DNA of 38,183 nucleotides from the IMG/VR virus record IMGVR_UViG_3300047666_000890, positions 1-38,183 of that record; one strand, written 5' to 3'. The position numbers and the translations under genes were made by a program. This document shows positions 15,613 through 23,981 of the stretch, piece by piece (positions within the stretch are counted from its first letter, which is position 1; each line of letters starts with the position of its first letter). Under the pieces are notes generated by a model. That model was not told where the DNA came from and searched no databases. It saw only the letters and a list, made by a program, of their open reading frames with translations. The DNA is from a virus.

Positions 15613-17148
15613 TTATAATTGTGGTGTTAAGTCAAAAGTAAATGAATCTAACTGACCCATTAGGTTAAATTTCATAGATCCGCTTACTCCACCAGTTGAA
15701 GTATTTACAACAACAACTAGGTTTTCTTTAAATTCAGCTAACAAAGCGTCAGAGATCTGAAGAACATTATAAGGGAAATCAGTAAGGTTTAAAAACAAAC
15801 TTACAATATAAGCTCTAATTGATTTTTCAGAAGCATAGCGAGCTAAAGGATTGTTTGGTAAATCACCAGCAGTTAATCCAGCTTGAGCATAATAGTTTTT
15901 CATATTACGAAATATGTACTCACGAGAGATAGTCGCACAATCGCTCTTGTTTAAAGATTGGTAAGTGAAGCCATCAGCAGTAGGACTAGCTTTTTTGAAA
16001 GCCGTCATCCAAAGTTTATTGGTAACTGCGAATATTCCACTATCATCCATACTAAGAGTAGACCCGCCCAAATCACCAAGTCCTTCAATCTCATCGAGGT
16101 CAAAACCTTTACCAGCAGGTATAATGGCGAAGTTATTTAACTTCATATTTGCATAAGGCAAACCAGCGGTAAAAAATCCGCCTCGATTGTTTTCGCTCAT
16201 CATGAATGAACTGATAGAAGCATTATCTTTTAATCTTAATGTTCTAAGAGCCGCAATGTAAGCAGAAATCGTGTAATCTAATTCTCTCATTGCTCCACCT
16301 TTAAAGTCAGCATCGGCAACAAGTTTGTTACATACATAAACAATAACTTTAGAAGCTAATGTCGCAGGAGCTAAGGCAGTTTGGTGGTTAGCATAAGTGT
16401 CAGTCTTAGTAAAGATGCCAACACCATCTAAGATTTGATTTCTAGTGTTAAATTTAGCTTCTAAGTGAGTCTTAATACTAGATAAGAAAGCAGTAGGAGC
16501 GATAATATCATATCTTGAAGTATCAATCTTATTTAAGATACCAGTCAAAACAGGGTCAGTAGCACCAGAAGCAAAAACTGCGGTAGTTTGAGTAACTCCA
16601 CTTGGAAGAGACTCTACTTGAATTAAGATTCTGTTTCCTTCAGTTCCTTTACTTTTTGCTGTGAAGGTTACTAGACCAGCTGCATTTACAGCAGTTACAG
16701 GAGAGCTAGTATCGGCATTAATAAACGCTACTAAATCAACAGCAATAGTTGTGGCGGTAGAAGTCGCACTTACCGCAATAGCATATCTATTTTTAGTATA
16801 AGATCCGACAGACACATAGATAGTTCCTGATTTTGGAGTACTAGCAACAAAAGTTACTGTTCCAACGGCAGGTACTCCAGTTCCATTGTCAGAAACGATA
16901 ATTGCGTCAAGTCTTGAAGAGGGATTAAGAGATTTAAAAGTATCAATCATCAAATGACCAATAGATCCAGATCCACAAAGGGCTTCTCCAGTTCCTAATT
17001 CATTTGAAATACTTGAAACTAAAGCACCAGAAGTAAAGCTTCCAGCGGAAGTTCCTTGTGCTAAAATAAGTGGAATACGATCACTAGCTCCAATTTTTTG
17101 AAGGGATGATAATAAATTAAATTCTGTGATAGGGTTAGTGCCTGCCAT
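15613..17148 (-). CDS. Tail sheath protein (Mu L/gp39-like)
   Basis: The 511-residue protein fits the Mu-type sheath: N-terminal DRIPLILAQGTSAGSFTSGA, GSGSIGHLMIDTFKSLNPSS, an inserted beta domain (about residues 85-190, TVTFVASTPKSGTIYVSVGSY..), then LNKIDTSRYDIIAPTAFLSS and the conserved C-terminal core LGDLGGSTLSMDD, SDCATISREYIFRNMKNYYA, where family members contract around the tube. It is followed by the tube gene 4 nt later. The length and order match contractile-tailed Mu-like phages. Confidence 0.85.
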   Translation of the reverse strand: MAGTNPITEFNLLSSLQKIGASDRIPLILAQGTSAGSFTSGALVSSISNELGTGEALCGSGSIGHLMIDTFKSLNPSSRLDAIIVSDNGTGVPAVGTVTFVASTPKSGTIYVSVGSYTKNRYAIAVSATSTATTIAVDLVAFINADTSSPVTAVNAAGLVTFTAKSKGTEGNRILIQVESLPSGVTQTTAVFASGATDPVLTGILNKIDTSRYDIIAPTAFLSSIKTHLEAKFNTRNQILDGVGIFTKTDTYANHQTALAPATLASKVIVYVCNKLVADADFKGGAMRELDYTISAYIAALRTLRLKDNASISSFMMSENNRGGFFTAGLPYANMKLNNFAIIPAGKGFDLDEIEGLGDLGGSTLSMDDSGIFAVTNKLWMTAFKKASPTADGFTYQSLNKSDCATISREYIFRNMKNYYAQAGLTAGDLPNNPLARYASEKSIRAYIVSLFLNLTDFPYNVLQISDALLAEFKENLVVVVNTSTGGVSGSMKFNLMGQLDSFTFDLTPQL

Positions 17149-17181
17149 AATAAGGGTTTGTTTTTTGGTGAAAAACGATCT

Positions 17182-17370
17182 CTATTTATTTTTTTGAGTA
17201 AGAGATTTTAACTCAAAGTAATCTTTATTCTTTTCAAATCTTAACTGCTCATACCAAACAGAATCCATAGGAGTTCCTTCTTGGTCGACATCAATTAGAA
17301 TTGAGGAATTTGCTTTATGCCATTTCTTCTTAATATAGAATTCTTTTAAAAATTTTAATTCTGCTTGCAT
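17182..17370 (-). CDS. Small protein before sheath (possible DUF2635/Mu gp38-like)
   Basis: The 62-residue protein reads SILIDVDQEGTPMDSVWYEQLRFEKNKDY in its middle, resembling the DUF2635 pattern of a short segment followed by yW.RRL.dGDV. DUF2635 genes precede the sheath in Mu-like phages, as this one does. The match is partial. It is the first gene of the leftward tail operon and lies about 100 nt from the shared 19-bp motif in the divergent region with the large terminase. Confidence 0.5.
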   Translation of the reverse strand: MQAELKFLKEFYIKKKWHKANSSILIDVDQEGTPMDSVWYEQLRFEKNKDYFELKSLTQKNK

Positions 17371-17423
17371 ATTTTTATATTTTTAGCGGCAGTGTGGTGA
17401 ACTGCCTAACAGTGGTGATGTTC

Positions 17424-17452
17424 TTGACATTACAAATCTTTTTTACTATACT
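17424..17452 (+). promoter_or_regulatory. Sigma-70-type promoter for large terminase
   Basis: TTGACA (17424-17429), 17-nt spacer, TATACT (17447-17452), followed by a CTTGCAAG palindrome (17451-17458). Transcription would begin near 17459, leaving a leader of about 30 nt that contains the 19-bp shared motif just before the terminase ATG. Confidence 0.7.
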
Positions 17453-17471
17453 TGCAAGATCTAATTACCCT

Positions 17472-17490
17472 TAGTCATAACATACCACTA
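17472..17490. promoter_or_regulatory. Shared 19-bp motif, copy 1 (terminase leader)
   Basis: TAGTCATAACATACCACTA differs at one base from the other two copies (28735-28753 and 33083-33101). The ends form a weak dyad (TAGT..ACTA). Here its last A is the first base of the terminase start codon. It lies 102 nt upstream of the leftward gene at 17370. Confidence 0.75.
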
Positions 17491-18962
17491 TGGATCACAG
17501 AAACCTCGCATTAATTGCCGAAGCAGAAGCTAATGAGTCACTACGATTAAGTTTTAGAGACTATTTCAAGAAATATGCTTACCCATTTATCCATCCTGGC
17601 AGCCCACTAATTCAAACTTGGAGCATTGACTTGATGTGTGAATATGCACAAGCTTTTGCAGATGGGGAAATACCGAGGCTAATAGTAAATATACCACCTG
17701 GGTTAATGAAATCCACGATCTGGTCATCAGCTCTCCCCTCTTATATTTTAGGACATAGACCCCATGATAAAAACTTCGCAATTTCAAATAAAGAAAACCT
17801 AGTCAATAGAAATATTGGCTGGACTAAAAGAATCACCGAGACACCTAGATATAAAAGTATATTTCCAGATTTTAAAATAGATGATAGGAAAAACACAGAG
17901 ACACATTTTAGAACTACTAAGGGCGGAGAGATGCAGGGTTTTGCTACAGAAGGAAATATCACAGGAGAAAGGGGAAACAACCTAATCTTTGATGATTATA
18001 TGTCTTCCACGATGATCCAATCAGAAACAACCAAATTAAGATTACTGGGTAAATTTGATGACACTTTTGAACGAAGAGCAGACGTTATCAGGAACGCTAT
18101 TGCAATAGTAGAGCAAAGATTAGATCCCAGTGATTTAACTGGCTTCATTCTAAGGTCAAGACCAGGAGAATATGAACATCTTTGCCTTCCAGTCGAGTTT
18201 GAGAAAAAAGAATTTTACTATATGGGCAACTTTAAAAAAGAAGTAAATAAAGGAGATTTACTAGCCCCAGAGCTTCCATCTTTTACCAGAGCCAAGGTAG
18301 ATCAATTAAAGAATAGGATTGTTGATCCCGATACAGGAATAGCCAACGGTAAGCAGATATATTTCACTCAGTATATGCAAAAGCCAATCGCAGAGGGTGG
18401 AAATATGGTTGATATGAAGTGGTTTCAACGCTTCGACCTTGCTCAAGTTCCTTTTATGCAGTTTGATTCTGTTTATGTGGTTGCAGATACCGCTCAAAAA
18501 GTAAAAGAAATAAATGATCCTTCTGGATTTCTTAAATTTGCCGTAAAAGGTAGTGCGACTTACTTAATTGATAGATATAATAAAAGAGCCATCTACCAAG
18601 ACACAAAAGCAAACCTATTAGCTTTTGCGGGTAAATATCCTTCGGCAGATAAGATACTTATTGAAGATGCTAATACTGGGTCTTCACTAATCCAAGAGCT
18701 TCAAAAAGAATGTGGTTATGGAATAATTGCTCTGTCTCACAAAGGAATAAAAAAAGAAATAAGATTTTACAACTCAACTGGAGCAATGGCAAATGGTAAT
18801 ATCTATCTTCCTAAAGAAGCGACTTGGTTATCTGAATTTGAAGAATCGTTAATGCAGTTTCCAAATGGATCTCACGATGAAGATCCAGATTGTTTAGCTC
18901 ATTTTCTTAATTGGTTTAAAAATAATTCAGTTGATTGGGATAAGATGTTTGCGGTGTTTTAG
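17490..18962 (+). CDS. terL: Terminase large subunit (packaging ATPase and nuclease)
   Basis: The 490-residue protein has a Walker A-like motif (IVNIPPGLMKST, about residues 66-77), Walker B (NLIFDDY, about 165-171) and nuclease acidic motifs: VVADTAQK (Asp about 334), ILIEDANTG (about 391-398) and GSHDEDPDCLAHFLNWF (about 461-477). It pumps DNA into the prohead and cuts the concatemer. The gene is on the plus strand while terS, portal, capsid and tail genes are on the minus strand, and terS is 15 kb away. It has its own promoter and the shared 19-bp motif touches its ATG. No Shine-Dalgarno sequence precedes the start. Confidence 0.93.
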   Translation: MDHRNLALIAEAEANESLRLSFRDYFKKYAYPFIHPGSPLIQTWSIDLMCEYAQAFADGEIPRLIVNIPPGLMKSTIWSSALPSYILGHRPHDKNFAISNKENLVNRNIGWTKRITETPRYKSIFPDFKIDDRKNTETHFRTTKGGEMQGFATEGNITGERGNNLIFDDYMSSTMIQSETTKLRLLGKFDDTFERRADVIRNAIAIVEQRLDPSDLTGFILRSRPGEYEHLCLPVEFEKKEFYYMGNFKKEVNKGDLLAPELPSFTRAKVDQLKNRIVDPDTGIANGKQIYFTQYMQKPIAEGGNMVDMKWFQRFDLAQVPFMQFDSVYVVADTAQKVKEINDPSGFLKFAVKGSATYLIDRYNKRAIYQDTKANLLAFAGKYPSADKILIEDANTGSSLIQELQKECGYGIIALSHKGIKKEIRFYNSTGAMANGNIYLPKEATWLSEFEESLMQFPNGSHDEDPDCLAHFLNWFKNNSVDWDKMFAVF

Positions 18963-18966
18963 TTTT

Positions 18967-19197
18967 TTATTGAAATTTAAAATCAGGAAGCGGTTTAGGG
19001 AGTTTTACTCCATGTCGAATGCAACTTCTTATTAACTCGCTATGCAAAAATTCAATTCTTGTTGTGTCACCGCCTTTTTCATAAACTAATTCATGTTTTC
19101 CATTTACCATAGCGTATAGTTTGTTGTCAACAATAGGTAAATAATATGTGTCATATTCAGGTAAAGAACAAAAGATATTTTTTAAAAATTGTTTCAT
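18967..19197 (-). CDS. Unknown 76-residue protein
   Basis: The protein reads as a small globular, aromatic-rich polypeptide (YDTYYLPIVDNKLYAMVNGK, KLPKPLPDFKFQ) with no family I recognise. It begins 6 nt after the tail-terminator-like gene and ends 4 nt from the convergent terL stop, so it is the last gene of the leftward head-tail connector operon. No terminator hairpin was seen in the convergent junction. Confidence 0.5.
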   Translation of the reverse strand: MKQFLKNIFCSLPEYDTYYLPIVDNKLYAMVNGKHELVYEKGGDTTRIEFLHSELIRSCIRHGVKLPKPLPDFKFQ

Positions 19198-19203
19198 AAT
19201 TAT

Positions 19204-20565
19204 TTAGTTTAGTTGGTCAACATCACCCGCAATTTCCATTACAGACGTTTCAAATCCTTCATTATCCAAGACATCAAAGTCAAAAGTTCTAAAGGCAAAA
19301 GCATCATCAGCATCAACCGCATCAGATTGATTATACCAGCAAGAAGCTTGAAAGGTGTATTGATGAACATAATAAGAGCCATTAAAATCAAACTTCCCAT
19401 TACTAATAGGCATTAAACTAGAATATCTTATATCTGTCAAGTCGCTTGAAGGTTTAAATCCTAATAAAGCTTTAAAAATAAATGGTTTATAAGAATAAGC
19501 AACGTCTCTGGTTTTAGAATAAAGTAATTGATCGTTAGTTGCCCCACAAGGAATAAATATATAAAGAGTCACATTCTGGTAAGCATTTTCTCTTATCTCA
19601 TTCCCTGTTTGATTAGTGGTTAGCCCATCAGTTCTTGTTGCTTGGTTTTTACTAGAAGTTTCATCACCAACAACAATAAAAGCCCAGTTGGTTGCTTGTC
19701 CATCCGTATTTGCACTTTGGAAAACATTTGTTGCCATGTCATAATCAATAGCTCCAGTAATTGCTTGGTAAATTCTAGCACTCATAGTTCCTTGTGCGGG
19801 AGTTCCTAAAGTATCACAAGCATAGGTAAATGTCGCGGTAGATGGAACAGATGCAACAACTTTATATCCATTATAACCAGCTTTTAAACTAGATAATTGA
19901 GTTATCGAACCAGTCGCTGGGGTTGTTGGGCTTCCAGAAACTTTAAAAATAAATGTTCGAGAATTTATCAACTGCTTAACTTTCAAATACTGTCCAGACT
20001 CAGGAGAAGCACTTTCAGTTGCCCCATGAACTGTGTAAGTAAAAATCCTAGCTGTTGGAACGCTATCAAGACCTGTGTTTTTATTGTAGTTTGGATTACT
20101 AGCCCCACCAACTTGAACTTCAACATTTGAATCATCAACAAATCCGTGGTCTGTTTTTGTTGTTACGGTTGCAGTAGTTCCAGAAATTGTAATGGATAAA
20201 ATCTCAATCAAAGGTGCAGACAAAAGATGATTCTTATCAGTTAATAAAGTTTGCACTCCATTATAATCACTTTGGTCAGATCCAGCAATTTCAACTGTAG
20301 CATTTCCTCTAATTAAAGGGTGGTCACTCGAAGTAATAGCTAAAGCATAAGTTCCATTTCTAGTAAGGGAGGAAATAACAACAGGAACTTTCGCACCATT
20401 AACCAAAACTTGATCTCCAACTTCTAGCTCGTGATCCAATAAGGTTGCGGCAGTTGCAACACTTCCAACTCTAGTGATTGAAGATATTTCTAGGTTAGTT
20501 GTGAAGTCTCCTGTGTATCTAGGGAGAACTGCTTTAAGTTGATTTACTAATTGTTCTGTTTGCAT
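19204..20565 (-). CDS. Tail terminator-like protein with inserted beta-repeat cassettes (Mu gp37-like)
   Basis: The start (MQTEQLVNQLKAVLPRY) and the C-terminal ~185 residues (NWAFIVVGDETSSKNQATRTDG, ENAYQNVTLYIFIPCGATN, SYYVHQYTFQASCWY) look like a tail terminator of the Mu gp37/DUF1834 kind, normally 150-200 residues. Between them (about residues 27-265) lie three or four copies of a beta cassette of the form ISSLTRNGTxAxxxTxxDHxLxxGxxVxVxG...YNG, raising it to 453 residues. One copy shares 23 identical bases with the baseplate J-like gene. Position between the gp10-like gene and the sheath region supports the call. The role is to cap the tail tube and meet the neck. Confidence 0.65.
   Translation of the reverse strand: MQTEQLVNQLKAVLPRYTGDFTTNLEISSITRVGSVATAATLLDHELEVGDQVLVNGAKVPVVISSLTRNGTYALAITSSDHPLIRGNATVEIAGSDQSDYNGVQTLLTDKNHLLSAPLIEILSITISGTTATVTTKTDHGFVDDSNVEVQVGGASNPNYNKNTGLDSVPTARIFTYTVHGATESASPESGQYLKVKQLINSRTFIFKVSGSPTTPATGSITQLSSLKAGYNGYKVVASVPSTATFTYACDTLGTPAQGTMSARIYQAITGAIDYDMATNVFQSANTDGQATNWAFIVVGDETSSKNQATRTDGLTTNQTGNEIRENAYQNVTLYIFIPCGATNDQLLYSKTRDVAYSYKPFIFKALLGFKPSSDLTDIRYSSLMPISNGKFDFNGSYYVHQYTFQASCWYNQSDAVDADDAFAFRTFDFDVLDNEGFETSVMEIAGDVDQLN
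20354..20376. repeat. 23-bp direct repeat, copy 2 (coding ISSLTRNG)
   Basis: Identical to 8626-8648 in the baseplate J-like gene, in the same strand and frame. It lies in the second inserted beta cassette of the tail-terminator-like gene. Confidence 0.85.
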
Positions 20566-20581
20566 AGTTTTTAAAAATCAA

Positions 20582-21043
20582 TTATTTTATATTGTTCTTA
20601 ATATTGTTAATAATATTTCCACGAGATTGTTGAACAGGTCGGCGAAGGTTGTTTCTTGGCGCAACTCTGTTTCCTTGGCTATTAACTCCTCCATCTTCTT
20701 GAAGTTTTGCATAAGGGGTGTTGGCACTAATTTCTAACCTAGAAGATCCAAGTGTTTTACCACGAACGCTTTTTGCTAAATCTCCAGCTAAAACAGCAGA
20801 GCTTTCCATCCCAGTTAAGTTTGAGGCTTGGTGATTAATGTATTTTCTTCTTTTTTTTATGATGATTGGATAAATTCTGCCGCTTTTAGGCTTATTCATT
20901 TCATTTTTAATCAGTCCGCCACTTGTAGTGTTTGGAATTCCAGCTAATGCGATTGAGCTTGTTTGTAGTCCTTTTCTTATTCCTGCTTTGATTCGTTTGT
21001 CAAGATTTAATAAAGATTGCGGTATTTTTATTTTAGACTTCAT
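20582..21043 (-). CDS. Tail completion / neck protein, HK97 gp10-like
   Basis: The 153-residue basic protein ends its core with DLAKSVRGKTLGSSRLEISANTPYAKLQEDGG, the pattern seen in HK97 gp10-type proteins (a beta strand, then a.YA..vE.G). The N-terminal half is helical and lysine-rich. It starts in an ATGA overlap with the head-tail joining gene and precedes the tail terminator, the normal neck gene order. It should act at the head-tail interface. The C-terminus is Asn/Lys-rich and of low complexity. Confidence 0.7.
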   Translation of the reverse strand: MKSKIKIPQSLLNLDKRIKAGIRKGLQTSSIALAGIPNTTSGGLIKNEMNKPKSGRIYPIIIKKRRKYINHQASNLTGMESSAVLAGDLAKSVRGKTLGSSRLEISANTPYAKLQEDGGVNSQGNRVAPRNNLRRPVQQSRGNIINNIKNNIK

Positions 21044-21435
21044 ATTCTTGTATTAATCAAAGTTGAATCTCCACGAACAGAACATTTTAGAACCATAAAC
21101 TCATACATTCCCTCAAGGTTGGGAATAACTTCCACAATCTCGTAATTATTGCCATCGAATTGTAGGAGGTGAGTTTTATTCACTTTAACAGAGCCGTGCC
21201 TAACATAAAAATGGTCAGTAATCTTTCCAATCATATTAACGCCATCAAAAATTTCCTCTCCATTGACGGATCTTTGCATAGCCCACATTGAAATAACTAG
21301 GGTAAGGTTTAAGTTAGGATCAACAACACTTGTGTTTGTAGCTTGCTTGGTCTTCTTGTAGATAGAAATAAAAGACTTCATATCTCCTATACAAACTTTA
21401 GAAGCTCTTGGTTTTATCCTTTTACAGTTTCCCAT
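21040..21435 (-). CDS. Head-tail joining protein, SPP1 gp16-like
   Basis: The 131-residue protein contains the features of the gp16 stopper family: KSFISIYKKTKQATNTSVVD, a W in LVISMWAMQRSVNGEEIFDG, then ITDHFYVRHGSVKVNKTHLL and FDGNNYEIVEVIPNLEG with final strand YEFMVLKCSV. The family forms a beta-barrel ring closing the head exit channel. It overlaps the connector gene by 1 nt. An upstream extension (MGNCKRIKPRASKVCIG) precedes the conserved part; M19 (MKSFIS) is an alternative start. Confidence 0.75.
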   Translation of the reverse strand: MGNCKRIKPRASKVCIGDMKSFISIYKKTKQATNTSVVDPNLNLTLVISMWAMQRSVNGEEIFDGVNMIGKITDHFYVRHGSVKVNKTHLLQFDGNNYEIVEVIPNLEGMYEFMVLKCSVRGDSTLINTRI

Positions 21436-22079
21436 TAGAAGTCTACAATTTTAAATTGACCGAATAATTGAGTGGCGGCATTCATATCGTCAGAATTGGC
21501 GCAATCGCCTCTATTTTCATAAAGATAGCTAATCATTTGCAAAAGTGCTTGTTTCACATCATCAGGAACAAAATCAGAATCTGCACCATATCCAGCAACA
21601 AATGTAATTTTAACAGCTTGTTTTCTAGTGTCGACTATAGGGAAAGTTCCATCTTCGATAAGGTAGATAGCCGAATAATCAGGCAAATCCGTAAAGTAAT
21701 AATTGGAAGAATTTAAAGTAGTCAAAACGCCACCAATATAATATTCAATCGAAGTAATAGATTGTAGTTGCGATTTCCTTAATTTGATTCCATTGTCTTT
21801 ATATTGAGGACTTATAGGGCTAACACCTGAATAATAAGAAATGCCATCAGCACAAGGAAAGTTATCAAGATATGTTTTGTAAGTCTTGTTAATCAAATCT
21901 CTTCCTGTTATTTTCTCAAAATATCCAGAAGCAGCTTTAATGACCGCAGTTATTAGGGCGTGTTCAGATAAAATACATTGTGGTATTTTTAACCAATCTT
22001 GAACATCTGTAATTTTAATTGGCAGATTAGTTGTTCCAGATACAAACTTATAATTTAGAGGTTGTTCAAATATTGTCAT
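21435..22079 (-). CDS. Head-tail connector protein, gp6/gp15-like
   Basis: The 214-residue protein has the helical adaptor pattern: VQDWLKIP, HALITAVIKAASGYFEKITG, RDLINKTYKTYLDNFP, a beta part (LQSITSIEYYIGG), then VKITFVAGYGADSDFVPDDVKQALLQMISYLYENRGD read from about residue 160, which is the signature of gp6-like adaptors that bind the portal. It is the first gene of the neck set and is followed by the gp16-like gene with 1-nt overlap. Confidence 0.8.
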   Translation of the reverse strand: MTIFEQPLNYKFVSGTTNLPIKITDVQDWLKIPQCILSEHALITAVIKAASGYFEKITGRDLINKTYKTYLDNFPCADGISYYSGVSPISPQYKDNGIKLRKSQLQSITSIEYYIGGVLTTLNSSNYYFTDLPDYSAIYLIEDGTFPIVDTRKQAVKITFVAGYGADSDFVPDDVKQALLQMISYLYENRGDCANSDDMNAATQLFGQFKIVDF

Positions 22080-22096
22080 TTTATTATAAAATAAAT

Positions 22097-23476
22097 TTAA
22101 GCCACTCTAGTTAAACTAAAAATTCTATCACTTAATGATACGCTTCCTGAAATAACTCTCCACCTCACGTCAATAACTTGACCTCCAGTAGAAGGGATGA
22201 CAGATAGTAAAGAAATATCAGCCGAACTATTAAGATTGCTTCTAGTCCTGTCTGAGTAAGGAACTAATGCATTATTAATATAAAAACTTACATGAAAATG
22301 ACCTGATTTAGAAGTGGAGGTATATTGTTGTCCAGATACTGTTGAAGTCGTAAAGGTTACAAAAGCTCCTAAGTTAGTTCCGACATCACCAGTAATAATT
22401 GACGCTCCAGTGCTGGCAATATTGCCATTGCTTGTGAATATTGCAAAACTATCTAGCACTCCAATATCAAGATATGAGCAAGAAATAGGTGCGATGACGG
22501 TAGCAGTTGTCATATTTATTGCGCCTGCTGTAGAAAATAACCTTCCATTTACTGTAGTTCCCCCGCCAACGGTAACAATACCATTATTAGCAATAAAAGT
22601 TCCGTGCATAGTACTGGTTGCTGCAATATTCATTGCGCCATTAGTAATAAAAAAGACATTACAAGCAGAAGCTCCGTCAAATAGATTAATTATTGCTGAA
22701 GCCCCTGCTGTGAAAGTAGTGCTAAATCTAAATATGAAAATTGCATTAGAGTCGCCCTCGGCATCTAATGTTAAGGTTGATGATGCAGCTAGTGTGCCAG
22801 CGCCAGTAATATCATAAATCCCTGCTGTTAATGTTTCAGTAACAAATCCGATGGGGTGGGTAGCCGTTCCAGTTTCTCCACTAATAGTAGCATGAGCAAT
22901 AATTAAATCTGTCGCTCCTTGCGCTGTAATAAAATCAGAAGTTAAATCGAATTGTGAATTAAATTGTGCTTGATAAGTTCCTGCCTCTGTGGGCGTAAAA
23001 GCCAAACCAGTAATTAATGTATCAACATCAGATGAAGTTGATACTGCGGTGTCTGTTGCTATTGAGTTATGACCCCACGTAACTTTAGCCGCCTCATTTG
23101 CTTTTTCAGAGTGAAGATTAGTAACTGGAGTTGTCGAAGCCACGGTAAAAGGGGCAGTTCCTGTTGCTACAGTTGAAACTATTGTATTAAAACTTGGGTT
23201 ATCTGCATCGGTCAATCCTGCGACATTTCCTTTATTTAAAGTTTGGAAAGATTTATCTCCCCTTAAATATTGCGCTGTTGTTCCTGCTGGAATGTTAGGT
23301 TCTTTTGCTGCATTAACTGCGACAATCTCAGCATCTACAAATGCTTTATTTGTAAAATCAGTTGATAATACTGGTAAAGCAGAAGATCCCATACCGGAAG
23401 TTCCAGCTCCACCACCAACGATGATTGCAGTGTTTGGGGTGTTATTTTCTATTTGATTTACTTTTAATATGCTCAT
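22097..23476 (-). CDS. Fibre-like virion protein with permuted DUF3494 (ice-binding-like) domain inside a jelly roll
   Basis: Residues 1-120 are fibre-like (FVDAEIVAVNAAKEPNIPAG, TTAQYLRGDKSFQTLNKGNV). Residues about 140-178 (ITGLAFTPTEAGTYQAQFN) and 390-459 (HFHVSFYINNALVPYSD, VIDVRWRVISGSVSLSDRIF) look like two halves of one C1q/TNF-type jelly roll. Between them lie about 200 residues matching DUF3494 but in swapped order: the usual C-terminal part first (TLTLDAEGDSNAIFIFRF, SACNVFFITNGAMNIAATST, TVNGRLFSTAGAINMTTATV, about 184-333), then the usual N-terminal part (LDIGVLDSFAIF, STGASIITGDVGTNLGAFVT, about 335-382). DUF3494 proteins are beta-solenoids, some of which bind ice. Here it is probably an adhesive or decoration domain. 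It starts in an ATGA overlap with the 23473 gene. Confidence 0.75.
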   Translation of the reverse strand: MSILKVNQIENNTPNTAIIVGGGAGTSGMGSSALPVLSTDFTNKAFVDAEIVAVNAAKEPNIPAGTTAQYLRGDKSFQTLNKGNVAGLTDADNPSFNTIVSTVATGTAPFTVASTTPVTNLHSEKANEAAKVTWGHNSIATDTAVSTSSDVDTLITGLAFTPTEAGTYQAQFNSQFDLTSDFITAQGATDLIIAHATISGETGTATHPIGFVTETLTAGIYDITGAGTLAASSTLTLDAEGDSNAIFIFRFSTTFTAGASAIINLFDGASACNVFFITNGAMNIAATSTMHGTFIANNGIVTVGGGTTVNGRLFSTAGAINMTTATVIAPISCSYLDIGVLDSFAIFTSNGNIASTGASIITGDVGTNLGAFVTFTTSTVSGQQYTSTSKSGHFHVSFYINNALVPYSDRTRSNLNSSADISLLSVIPSTGGQVIDVRWRVISGSVSLSDRIFSLTRVA

Positions 23477-23712
23477 TGTATTTCCAATAAAGTTGTAGGA
23501 GGAATTGTGAGTGTAACTCCTGAATTTATAATCATCATGCCATTGCTAAAATAGTTCTTATTGGCATCTAATGTGGTATTAACCAAAACAGTATTGCGGT
23601 GACTTGTTAAAAAGTCTTTATTAGTGACCCTTAACTGGTTTTCAGAGGAGGATTCTACAACCCCTCCGCTTTTTCCGACAATGACTGCTTGAACCCAAGA
23701 AAAGAATCTCAT
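23473..23712 (-). CDS. Small virion-associated protein of head-fibre block
   Basis: The 79-residue protein ends in a short beta segment, GMMIINSGVTLTIPPTTLLEIQ by sense of its last 22 residues, with the TLTIPPTTLLEI pattern that is common at the end of small phage structural proteins. The start FFSWVQAVIVGKSGG is mildly hydrophobic. It overlaps the downstream DUF3494 gene by 4 nt (ATGA) and shares a 1-nt junction with the upstream gene, so it is co-translated with them. Function is not known; a base or partner of the fibre protein is inference. Confidence 0.5.
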   Translation of the reverse strand: MRFFSWVQAVIVGKSGGVVESSSENQLRVTNKDFLTSHRNTVLVNTTLDANKNYFSNGMMIINSGVTLTIPPTTLLEIQ

Positions 23713-23981
23713 TATGTTAAAGTATTTGTTAAATTATTTATAATTCCACCAGTATAATTTGGAGTAGTTGTTAATGTTTCGACAACCGATCCATCATCTA
23801 AATATGTTTTAGAAACAACATTTGTTGCTAATCCGCTAACATAAGTTATTACATCTTCTGACAACTTTTTTAACTTAGAGGCAGTTTTCCACTCGATTAT
23901 ATTAATAGGCTGATTGTTTCCATTATAAACAACTTCTACAAAACCAGACCTTCCAATGGAACTCTGCTTTTCTTTTAGCAT
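23712..23981 (-). CDS. Unknown 89-residue protein of head-fibre block
   Basis: The sequence is beta-rich with Thr/Val/Asn (FVEVVYNGNNQPINIIEWKT, DVITYVSGLATNVVSKTYLD, TTTPNYTGGIINNLTN). No family was recognised. It overlaps both neighbours by 1 nt, which ties it to the structural operon. The composition is that of virion surface proteins rather than enzymes. Confidence 0.5.
   Translation of the reverse strand: MLKEKQSSIGRSGFVEVVYNGNNQPINIIEWKTASKLKKLSEDVITYVSGLATNVVSKTYLDDGSVVETLTTTPNYTGGIINNLTNTLT

Noticed and set aside
17451-17458. CTTGCAAG palindrome as an operator for terL
   Set aside because: Eight bases overlapping the -10 box; too short to claim and not repeated at the other promoters.
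22314-22817. Long plus-strand open frame (167 codons) opposite the DUF3494 gene
   Set aside because: It is antisense to a well-supported gene, with Val/Pro/Ala-rich low-complexity product typical of a reverse frame of beta-rich sequence.
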